A stretch of 5,989 nucleotides of DNA, from contig JASGDF010000134.1 in assembly GCA_047607345.1 (NCBI GenBank), forward strand, positions 1-5,989, read 5' to 3'. The notes beneath the pieces were generated by a model, which saw nothing but the letters and a program-made list of their open reading frames with translations, did no database searches and had not been told where the DNA came from. Positions 1 to 5,989 of this stretch are shown piece after piece. This DNA is from Pseudomonas_S sp047607345. Its GTDB lineage: Bacteria > Pseudomonadota > Gammaproteobacteria > Xanthomonadales > Xanthomonadaceae. Every line of letters starts with the position of its first letter. Position 1 is the first letter of the stretch. The position numbers and the translations under genes are program-made.

Positions 1-24
1 ATCGCGGCCAGGGGCCGCTCCTAC
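1..24 (-). repeat. REP-like palindromic element with GTAGGAG head, possibly cut by the window edge
   Basis: Read on the minus strand, this stretch begins GTAGGAG (complement of 18-24). A small hairpin follows, with 6-bp arms at 13-18 and 4-9 (GCGGCC/GGCCGC) and a 3-base loop, and then CGAT. The same layout of GTAGGAG head, short palindrome and CGA tail occurs twice more at 1827-1893 with a different stem sequence. GTAG-headed REP/SMAG elements are known in Stenotrophomonas and relatives, so assignment to that superfamily is an inference from layout. The element lies just beyond the 3' end of the lipoprotein gene, a usual place for REPs. A partner repeat could lie outside the window. Confidence 0.55.
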
Positions 25-31
25 GTGATGC

Positions 32-61
32 GGCGGGCGCGTCCCGGAGGGCGCGCCCGTC
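32..61 (-). terminator. GC-rich hairpin after the lipoprotein gene, candidate terminator
   Basis: The arms GGGCGCG (35-41) and CGCGCCC (52-58) pair perfectly. The stem continues inwards as CCC/GGG (43-45 with 49-51) past one bulged T, closing a GGA loop, and gains about three outer pairs. It starts six bases past the lipoprotein stop on the minus strand. No T-run follows, so it is a weak match to a classical intrinsic terminator. It may instead protect the mRNA 3' end or act with Rho. Confidence 0.45.
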
Positions 62-66
62 TTGCA

Positions 67-561
67 TCACTTCGCCTCGACGAACACGTACTCCGCGCCG
101 GTCGCCTTGACGATGGCCTGTACGCGCGCGTTGTCGGCGGCGTCGCCGATGAACAGGATGTGCACGCCCTTCATCGAGTCGGCCTGTACATCCTTGAACG
201 CCGCCTCGATCAGGTCGGCCATCTTGGCCGAGGCCGACGAGCCGAACGCCAGCAGGTTGCCCGGCTGCACGCCGCGGGCCAGCGCGGTCTTCACGCTTTC
301 CAGCTGACGCTCGTAGCTGCCGTCGAACTCGGCATCGGACTGCGGCGGGAGGTAATACAGGAACGGGCTGTTGCTGATGCCGCCCAGGTTCTGGCCGACC
401 ACGCCCTGCAGGTACTGCTTCCAGCCGGCGTTGTCGTCCTTGGCCGGGGCCTTCAGGACCTGGACCTCGGCGACCGGGGCCGGGGCTTCTTCCTTCTTGC
501 ACGCGGCCAGAGCCAGCGTGGTCATCGTCGCGAGCGCCAGGGCACGCATGGTGGTCTTCAT
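67..561 (-). CDS. Small predicted outer-membrane lipoprotein of unknown function
   Basis: This is a complete 164-residue protein that I do not recognise. Residues 1-20 form a type II signal peptide: Lys2 and Arg6, a hydrophobic core, then the lipobox LAAC with Cys21 as the lipidated residue. Lys at position +2 rather than Asp suggests Lol sorting to the outer membrane. A charged, Pro/Ala-rich linker follows (about 22-32), then a compact region ending GVHILFIGDA and YVFVEAK, which looks like alternating strand and helix. There is no other Cys and no enzyme motif that I can identify. The start is set by a GAGGGAG ribosome-binding site (complement of 569-575) seven bases upstream; the next Met (residue 5) is less well placed. 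Only 44 bases separate it from the coaD stop and no promoter is evident there, so it is probably the last gene of an rsmD-coaD-lipoprotein operon. A role in CoA metabolism is not implied. Confidence 0.88.
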   Translation of the reverse strand: MKTTMRALALATMTTLALAACKKEEAPAPVAEVQVLKAPAKDDNAGWKQYLQGVVGQNLGGISNSPFLYYLPPQSDAEFDGSYERQLESVKTALARGVQPGNLLAFGSSASAKMADLIEAAFKDVQADSMKGVHILFIGDAADNARVQAIVKATGAEYVFVEAK

Positions 562-605
562 GGAACTGCTCCCTCTGTGAACTTTGGATGGTGTGTTGTG
601 TGGAG

Positions 606-1112
606 TCAGGCCTGGCCGCGAGCTTCACGGACCTGGCGCAACGCTTCGACGACCGAGGCCGGCACGAAGCCGGAGACGTCGCCACCGAGCCGGGCGATCT
701 CGCGCACCAGCGAGGACGAGATGAAGCTGTACTGCTCGGCCGGCGTCAGGAACAGCGTCTCCACTTCAGGGATCAGGTGGCGGTTCATGCTCGCCAACTG
801 GAACTCGTATTCGAAGTCGGACACCGCGCGCAGGCCGCGCAGCAACACCCCGGCACCGACATCGCGCACGAACTGCGCCAGCAGCGTGTCGAAGCCGCGC
901 ACCTGCACGTTGGCATACCTACCCAACGCCTCGCGCGCCAGGGCGACGCGCTGCTCCAGTGGCAGCGACGGCCCCTTGGAGGGGCTCTGCGCCACGCCCA
1001 CGACCACTGTCTCGAACAACGACGCGGCGCGACTCACCAGGTCGATGTGGCCGTTGGTGATCGGATCGAAGGTGCCCGGGTAAACGGCGATGCGGCTATT
1101 GGCCACGGTCAT
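606..1112 (-). CDS. coaD: Phosphopantetheine adenylyltransferase (CoaD)
   Basis: This cytoplasmic enzyme of 168 residues transfers AMP from ATP to 4'-phosphopantetheine, giving dephospho-CoA and pyrophosphate, the penultimate step of coenzyme A synthesis. The nucleotidyltransferase signature is present: YPGTFDPITNGH at residues 11-22, with Thr14 and His22 of the T/HxGH motif. Also present are Lys46 in the SPSKGP loop, LLRGLRAVSDFEYE (Arg92, Arg95, Glu103) and the C-terminal ISSSLVRE segment (131-138). Length matches the family (about 160). The reading frame stays open much further upstream, but the family N-terminus begins at MTVANSRIAVYPG. That ATG overlaps the rsmD stop as ATGA, which implies translational coupling; no strong ribosome-binding site precedes it. 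rsmD next to coaD is a common bacterial arrangement. Confidence 0.97.
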   Translation of the reverse strand: MTVANSRIAVYPGTFDPITNGHIDLVSRAASLFETVVVGVAQSPSKGPSLPLEQRVALAREALGRYANVQVRGFDTLLAQFVRDVGAGVLLRGLRAVSDFEYEFQLASMNRHLIPEVETLFLTPAEQYSFISSSLVREIARLGGDVSGFVPASVVEALRQVREARGQA

Positions 1113-1753
1113 GCGTCTGCGGTCGGATTCAGGTCGCCGCGCAGTGTAGCAGCGGCCCGCCGGTACAGTGCATAGCGCACCTCGCGGGTCGCGCCCTCGC
1201 GGTGCGGCCGCCAGTCGCCGGGCGGCGCCGGCTGTGCCTCCTGCGGCGACTCCAGGTACAGCCAGGCAGCGTCGGCCAGCCGCGCCGGCAGCGCCTCCAG
1301 CACCGCGTCCCAGAGCCCGGCGGCGAACGGTGGATCGACGAAGGCGATGTCGAAGGGGGCCGGCTGTGGCTGGCGCAGCCAGTGCAGCGCATCGGCCTGC
1401 ACCACCTGCACCTGGGCCTGCGCGCCGAGCCGGGCGACCTGCCGGCGCAACTGCTCGGCCAGCTCCGGGTCGCGCTCGACCAGCACCGCCGAGGCGGCGC
1501 CGCGCGAGACCGCTTCCAACCCGAGCGCGCCGCTGCCGGCGAACAGGTCCAGCACCCTCGCCCCGGCGATCGTCGGCATCAGCCAGTTGAACAGGGTCTC
1601 GCGGACCCGCTCGCCAGTCGGACGCAGGCCCGGAAGTTCGGGCACCGGCAGGCGCGTGTTGCGCCAGCGTCCGCCGACGATGCGGACCTGCCCTGCCCCG
1701 CCGTGGGCGGAACGCGGGGATGACGGGGCGGAAGGACGTCCAGGACGGGTCAT
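1109..1753 (-). CDS. rsmD: 16S rRNA (guanine(966)-N(2))-methyltransferase RsmD
   Basis: This SAM-dependent methyltransferase modifies the N2 amino group of G966 in 16S rRNA during 30S subunit assembly. Taken from the ATG at 1753, the protein has 214 residues. After a low-complexity Pro/Ser-rich start come the family segments VRIVGGRWRNTRLPVP (23-38) and LRPTGERVRETLFNWL (43-58), SAM motif I DLFAGSGALGLEA (69-81), an acidic VERD (92-95), QADAL (119-123) and the catalytic DPPF (140-143). The stop overlaps the coaD start by 4 bases. The start is uncertain: an in-frame ATG at 1804 would add 17 residues and has a GAGG 4 bases upstream, whereas the ATG at 1753 lacks a clear ribosome-binding site. 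I prefer 1753 because the extra residues are unlike the family and a -10-like TATCAT (1781-1786) would fall inside the longer form. Confidence 0.93.
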   Translation of the reverse strand: MTRPGRPSAPSSPRSAHGGAGQVRIVGGRWRNTRLPVPELPGLRPTGERVRETLFNWLMPTIAGARVLDLFAGSGALGLEAVSRGAASAVLVERDPELAEQLRRQVARLGAQAQVQVVQADALHWLRQPQPAPFDIAFVDPPFAAGLWDAVLEALPARLADAAWLYLESPQEAQPAPPGDWRPHREGATREVRYALYRRAAATLRGDLNPTADA

Positions 1754-1780
1754 GCGGCAGGCGACCGTGGCGGGGTCGGG

Positions 1781-1786
1781 ATGATA
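1781..1786 (-). promoter_or_regulatory. Possible -10 element for the rsmD operon
   Basis: On the minus strand this reads TATCAT, five of six matches to TATAAT, 27 bases upstream of the preferred rsmD ATG. That would leave a leader of about 20 bases. No convincing -35 lies at 17-18 bases spacing (GACGAA or GGACGA), so this is a weak candidate. It supports the shorter rsmD start if real. Confidence 0.3.
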
Positions 1787-1826
1787 CCGCTGTGACAGGG
1801 ACATTCGTCCTCGCCGCGGGCGATCT

Positions 1827-1893
1827 TGTGGGAGGGACTTCAGTCCCGACGCTTTGCCGAGAGAGCCTGGTCGGGACTGAAGTCCCTCCTACA
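1827..1893. repeat. Inverted pair of REP-like palindromes (BIME-like dimer)
   Basis: Two 24-base units face each other at 1827-1850 (plus) and 1870-1893 (minus), separated by 19 bases, and match at 23 of 24 positions. Each carries the inner palindrome GGGACTTCAGTCCC followed by CGAC. The head is GTAGGAG in the minus-strand unit and GTGGGAG in the plus-strand unit. The whole could fold as one long hairpin or two small ones. Similar GTAG-headed repeats are scattered between genes in Xanthomonadaceae and are thought to be moved by RAYT-type transposases. No RAYT gene is in the window. Reading frames run through it and give spurious peptides, so it is non-coding. Confidence 0.85.
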
Positions 1894-1895
1894 GA

Positions 1896-1921
1896 CTTGA
1901 AATCCACGCGGGAACCCATAC
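1896..1921 (+). promoter_or_regulatory. Sigma-32 (RpoH) heat-shock promoter of htpG
   Basis: CTTGAAA (1896-1902) is a full match to the sigma-32 -35 consensus. ACCCATAC (1914-1921) matches the -10 consensus CCCCATnT except at its first and last positions, with a spacer of 11 bases, at the short end of the known range. Transcription would begin near 1928-1930, leaving a leader of about 47 bases before the htpG ATG at 1976. htpG is a classical RpoH target, which supports the call. The REP pair ends three bases before the -35. Confidence 0.75.
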
Positions 1922-1975
1922 CCCGAGCGCATCGGCCGCCAGCGCGGCCCTGGCCACCCACGGAGCAAGACCACG

Positions 1976-3880
<1,905 letters not shown>

Positions 3881-3888
3881 GGCGCCCC

Positions 3889-3922
3889 AGGAGCGTTGGC
3901 GGCAGAAGCCGTCCAGGCTCCT
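3889..3922 (+). terminator. Imperfect hairpin just after htpG, candidate 3'-end structure
   Basis: AGGAGC (3889-3894) pairs with GCTCCT (3917-3922). Inside, CGGC/GCCG (3900-3903 with 3908-3911) closes an AGAA loop, with a loosely paired section between. It starts nine bases after the htpG stop. No T-run follows, so a terminator role is inferred only from position. Confidence 0.35.
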
Positions 3923-3940
3923 AGCGCAGCAAACGCGCTT

Positions 3941-3982
3941 GCCGTGTCCCCGCGAAGGCCTGCCGCCGAGCGGGGACACGGC
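3941..3982. repeat. Perfect 13-bp inverted repeat with 16-base loop
   Basis: GCCGTGTCCCCGC (3941-3953) is exactly complementary to GCGGGGACACGGC (3970-3982). The stem is far longer than chance would give and has no mismatch. Neither side carries a T-run, so it is not a standard intrinsic terminator. It could stabilise the htpG mRNA 3' end, be a protein-binding palindrome, or be a dispersed repeat. It does not share the GTAGGAG framework of the other repeats here. Confidence 0.7.
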
Positions 3983-4000
3983 TTGATCGGCGCCGCAACT

Positions 4001-4019
4001 GGCCGGGACACGCCCGGTT
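4001..4019 (+). terminator. Short hairpin followed by T residues, weak intrinsic terminator
   Basis: CCGGG (4003-4007) and CCCGG (4013-4017) pair around an ACACG loop, with two possible G-U pairs outside, and are followed by TTTC. Among the hairpins after htpG this is the one closest to a Rho-independent terminator on the plus strand. The T-run is short and the hairpin lies about 120 bases after the htpG stop. Confidence 0.4.
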
Positions 4020-4034
4020 TCATGGTTCCTCTCC

Positions 4035-4083
4035 CCCGGCCGAGCCTCCCCGGCGCTCGGCCGGGCGCGAGCGGTTGGCTCGC
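4035..4083. repeat. Two adjacent perfect hairpins
   Basis: CCCGGCCGAGC (4035-4045) is exactly complementary to GCTCGGCCGGG (4055-4065), loop 9 bases. It is followed at once by GCGAGC (4067-4072) and GCTCGC (4078-4083), loop 5 bases. The second ends at the point where coding-like sequence of the following remnant begins. Function unknown; neither is followed by a T-run. Confidence 0.6.
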
Positions 4084-4309
4084 ATGGCGGTGACGAGCGG
4101 CGCGGCGCACGCGGTGCCCTACCAGGGCGAACTGACTCTGACACTGGACCCACGGCGCTTCCTCGGCGAGGACTGGCAAGCGCACGTCGCGCACGCCGAG
4201 ACGTTCTTCGACGCCTACCAGGACGGCGACGCGCGAGCGCAGCCTGGTCGAGGGCGTACGGATTCCGCGCGATCTCTACGACGATCTGCGGGGGCTGCTC
4301 CCGCGCTAG
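4084..4309 (+). pseudogene. Frameshifted gene remnant, possibly the C-terminus of an Ldh2-type oxidoreductase
   Basis: From the ATG at 4084 to about 4234 one frame gives a protein-like sequence containing VPYQGELTLTLDPRRFLGED and AHAETFFDAYQDGDA. That frame then turns into Arg/Ser-rich noise. From about 4232 the next frame gives ERSLVEGVRIPRDLYDDL followed by RGLLPR and a TAG at 4307-4309. The two halves read as one C-terminal domain broken by a single-base indel near 4228-4237. The pattern of a GEL...DP-RF strand, a helix, then an EG-RIP..L tail recalls the C-terminal end of the Ldh2 (malate/L-lactate dehydrogenase, YiaK/AllD) family, but the match is from memory and weak, and some residues before the tail seem to be missing. 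No matching sequence is visible before 4084, so the rest of the gene is gone. If the indel is a sequencing error, it could be a short real gene. Confidence 0.45.
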
Positions 4310-4350
4310 GCTGGCCCGGTCGCATGAACTGTTCCCCCGAGAGGGAGAAG

Positions 4351-4782
4351 ATGATGCTGCAACTACGCCCGCCCGAAGAAACGGATGCAGCGGCAATCCA
4401 GGAGCTGCTGCAACAATTGGGGTATTTCGCATCGATCACCGATGTGCGAATGCGGCTGACCCACCTGTCCACAAGCGGCAGCGACCCGATCCTGCTGGCC
4501 GTGGATGCAGGAGAAGTCCTTGGCCTTATCGCGCTTCACTGGTCTCCGATGCTGTTTGCGCCTGCTCGAGTGGCCCGCATCACGACATTGGTGGTCAACC
4601 AACGAGCGCGAGGAAGAGGCATCGGCCGTGCACTCGTGGAGGCAGGATCGAACCTGGCAAGGGACGCTGGATGCGGCACCCTGGAACTGACGACAGGGCT
4701 GGCCCGGACTGATGCACATGCTTTCTACACGTCGCTCGGCTTCAGCGCTTCCTCCCTGCGATTTTTCCGCGACCTGGCCTGA
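4351..4782 (+). CDS. GNAT-family N-acetyltransferase
   Basis: A complete 143-residue protein of the Gcn5-related acetyltransferase fold, which moves an acetyl group from acetyl-CoA to an amine; the substrate cannot be told from sequence. It opens LQLRPPEETDAAAIQELLQQLGY, the usual first strand and helices of the fold. Motif A is ITTLVVNQRARGRGIGRALV (77-96), with the acetyl-CoA pyrophosphate loop R-G-R-G-I-G at 87-92. Motif B is AFYTSLGF (124-131), where Tyr126 is the likely general acid. GAGGGAG at 4341-4347 supports starts at ATG 4351 or the adjacent ATG 4354. The frame is open upstream into the preceding remnant, but that is chance. Codon use differs from its neighbours: 20 of the first 60 codons end in A or T against 8 of the first 60 in htpG, with CTA, AGA, GGA and TCT present. 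This suggests later acquisition or weak expression. No clear promoter lies in the 41 bases upstream. Confidence 0.92.
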   Translation: MMLQLRPPEETDAAAIQELLQQLGYFASITDVRMRLTHLSTSGSDPILLAVDAGEVLGLIALHWSPMLFAPARVARITTLVVNQRARGRGIGRALVEAGSNLARDAGCGTLELTTGLARTDAHAFYTSLGFSASSLRFFRDLA

Positions 4783-4800
4783 CCACTACGGATACCGCAA

Positions 4801-4821
4801 GGCGATGACGAATACATCGCC
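4801..4821. terminator. Small hairpin between convergent genes
   Basis: GGCGATG (4801-4807) pairs exactly with CATCGCC (4815-4821) around a 7-base loop, 19 bases past the acetyltransferase stop. The gap 4783-4899 separates two convergent genes, so a bidirectional terminator is plausible there. No T-run is present on either strand and the stem is short. I see nothing else in this gap. Confidence 0.3.
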
Positions 4822-4899
4822 CAGCGCGGGTCATGCCTGCCCGGTTCGCCGTAGGCAACACCGCCACATCATGCTGAGAATTCCAGCTCGCGCTCGGCC

Positions 4900-5937
4900 C
4901 TATGGAACATCCTGCAGCGACCATGCTGGCTTCCAGTCGATCCGGAAGCCCTCGCCCCCCAGCGTCAACGGCAACCAGACGTAGCGGCCGTCGATCGCGT
5001 CCTCCGGGTTCCAACGGTCGCCGACGTAGATGAAGCGCCCCGGCCGGCCCGGCCATGGCAGTACATAAGCGCTCTGGCTGCGGAAGGTGGTCGCCGCCTC
5101 CGCGCCTTGCGCCGGGTTGCCGAACTCGGTCCACGGCCCTTGCGGCGACGGTGCGCTCGCGCCGTGCGCCGGGTTCGGCTTCCAGCCGGTGCACTCCGAG
5201 CCGAGGAAGTAGTAGCGCCCGGCATGCTTGAACACCGCCGGTGCCTCCAGCCACTGGTCGACGAAGATGCGTTCGTAGTGATCCTCGACATCGAGGTAGT
5301 CCGGCCGCAGCCGCGCGACGTGCATCGTCGCGTTGCCCTCGGAGCTGTAGAACAGCCAGGCGCTGCCGTCGTCGTCCTGGAACAGCGTCATGTCGCGTGA
5401 CTGCTGGCCGTTGGGCTGGAACGAGCGCAGGTAGCGGTACGGGCCTTCCGCGCGGGTAGCGATGGCGACGCCGACGCGCGCGTCCTTGTAGCCCTGCCCC
5501 GGCCGCTCCAGGTGGAACCACATGACGTAGCGGCGCGTGGTGGCGTTGTAGAGCACCTTCGGCCGCTCGATCACAGCGCCGTCGGCGATGTCGGACGCCG
5601 GCTCGCGGGACACCGGCAGCGCGATACCGCGCCCCTGCCAGTGCAGCAGGTCGCGCGAGCGGTAGACGGAGATGCCTACATGCGCAGTGTTGCCGGCCTT
5701 GCCGGCGGTCTTGAATTCGCCGAACCAGTAATAGTGGCCGTCACGATCATGCAGCAGGCCGGCGCCGTGGGCGTTGATGGTCTCGCCTCGTGTATCGCGC
5801 CAAAGCTCGCCGGGATGGAACTCGGCAGCGGACTGCGCGAACGCGCCCTGCCACGGTGCCGCCAGGACCAGCACCACAAGCATGCCATGCAACAGCCTGG
5901 ACGGCAGGCTACGCGGGGACGATGGACCTATCGACAT
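4900..5937 (-). CDS. Secreted GH43 glycoside hydrolase, exo-beta-1,3-galactanase type
   Basis: The protein has 345 residues with a Sec signal peptide: Arg9 and Arg14, hydrophobic core 19-27, likely cleavage AFA|QS after residue 34. The rest is one five-bladed beta-propeller domain. Segments typical of GH43 enzymes acting on beta-1,3-galactan (arabinogalactan side) are INAHGAGLLHDRDGHYYWFGE (split here as 54-73), IERPKVLYN (123-131), GQQSRDMTLFQDDDG (177-191), LEAPAVFKHAGRYYFLGS (230-247), CTGW, SQSAYVLP (287-294) and GDRWNPED. Glu231 is the likely catalytic acid; Glu124 and Asp182 are the other conserved acidic residues. Where ordinary GH43 enzymes have an Asp base in the first blade, this has AHGAG. 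Gln288 aligns by spacing with the Gln proposed as base in the fungal enzyme Pc1,3Gal43A. Substrate and subfamily (GH43_24 or _34) are inferred. The ATG at 5937 gives a proper signal peptide, though its ribosome-binding site is weak; Met19 would lose the basic N-region. There is no carbohydrate-binding module. It is likely periplasmic or exported. Confidence 0.88.
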   Translation of the reverse strand: MSIGPSSPRSLPSRLLHGMLVVLVLAAPWQGAFAQSAAEFHPGELWRDTRGETINAHGAGLLHDRDGHYYWFGEFKTAGKAGNTAHVGISVYRSRDLLHWQGRGIALPVSREPASDIADGAVIERPKVLYNATTRRYVMWFHLERPGQGYKDARVGVAIATRAEGPYRYLRSFQPNGQQSRDMTLFQDDDGSAWLFYSSEGNATMHVARLRPDYLDVEDHYERIFVDQWLEAPAVFKHAGRYYFLGSECTGWKPNPAHGASAPSPQGPWTEFGNPAQGAEAATTFRSQSAYVLPWPGRPGRFIYVGDRWNPEDAIDGRYVWLPLTLGGEGFRIDWKPAWSLQDVP

Positions 5938-5969
5938 TGGCGGCTCGCAAAAGGCTCCAAAGAAAGCGG

Positions 5970-5989
5970 CTGCGACCCCCGGGTCGCAG
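5970..5989 (-). terminator. Terminator-like hairpin upstream of the GH43 gene
   Basis: CTGCGACCC (5970-5978) is the exact reverse complement of GGGTCGCAG (5981-5989) around two bases; realistically seven or eight pairs can form. On the minus strand it is followed by CCGCTTTCTTT, a broken T-rich tract. This fits an intrinsic terminator for a minus-strand gene beyond the window end. If so, the GH43 gene starts its own transcript in the roughly 50 bases that follow. The hairpin may extend beyond the window. Confidence 0.45.

Noticed and set aside
1827..1893. The long inverted repeat as an intrinsic terminator or as the ends of a small insertion sequence.
   Set aside because: No T-run follows on either strand, the adjacent genes diverge so no transcript needs ending here, and only 19 bases lie between the arms with no target-site duplication seen. 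A REP pair explains it better.
606..1961. A 451-codon open frame on the minus strand containing coaD at its C-terminal end.
   Set aside because: The upstream part is Arg/Ala/Gly-rich, overlaps rsmD in another frame and runs through the REP pair. It is an open frame produced by high GC; coaD begins at 1112.
4075..4782. A single plus-strand open frame that would fuse an N-terminal segment to the GNAT domain.
   Set aside because: The first part switches to a better protein-like sequence in another frame at about 4232 and becomes low-complexity in this frame. The GNAT domain has its own ribosome-binding site and a normal family length from 4351.
4742..5521. A 259-codon minus-strand frame overlapping the GH43 gene.
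   Set aside because: It is the +1 frame of the GH43 coding region, Arg-rich and without family features, and the GH43 frame shows clear motifs along its full length.

Overview
The window is GC-rich gammaproteobacterial chromosome, most likely from the Xanthomonadaceae/Lysobacteraceae (Lysobacter, Luteimonas, Pseudoxanthomonas or Stenotrophomonas-like). This rests on the strong preference for G or C at third codon positions, on the style of the HtpG, CoaD and RsmD proteins, and on short palindromic repeats headed GTAGGAG, which resemble the GTAG-headed REP/SMAG elements known in that group. The genus cannot be fixed from the sequence alone.

Left part (1-1804, minus strand): a compact probable operon reads leftwards as rsmD (16S rRNA m2G966 methyltransferase), coaD (phosphopantetheine adenylyltransferase, overlapping rsmD by 4 bases as ATGA) and a small lipoprotein of unknown function 44 bases further on. 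A GC-rich hairpin follows the lipoprotein stop, and part of a REP-like element lies at the window edge.

Middle (1805-3880): the divergent gap between rsmD and htpG holds an inverted pair of REP-like palindromes. Three bases beyond it is a good match to a sigma-32 heat-shock promoter, which is followed by a complete htpG (bacterial Hsp90).

Right part (3881-5989): about 200 bases after htpG hold no convincing gene but a run of five closely spaced hairpins. Next comes a short coding remnant with an apparent frameshift, perhaps the C-terminal end of an Ldh2-type oxidoreductase. An intact small GNAT acetyltransferase with distinctly less GC-biased codons follows. Convergent to it, on the minus strand, is a secreted GH43 glycoside hydrolase of the exo-beta-1,3-galactanase type, with a terminator-like hairpin upstream of it at the window edge.

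Most of the window is ordinary housekeeping DNA. The less ordinary points are the REP pair against the heat-shock promoter, the hairpin-rich spacer plus gene remnant after htpG, the unknown lipoprotein behind coaD, and the GH43 enzyme whose predicted base is glutamine. I see no RNA genes, CRISPR array, transposase, phage gene or clear new multi-gene system.
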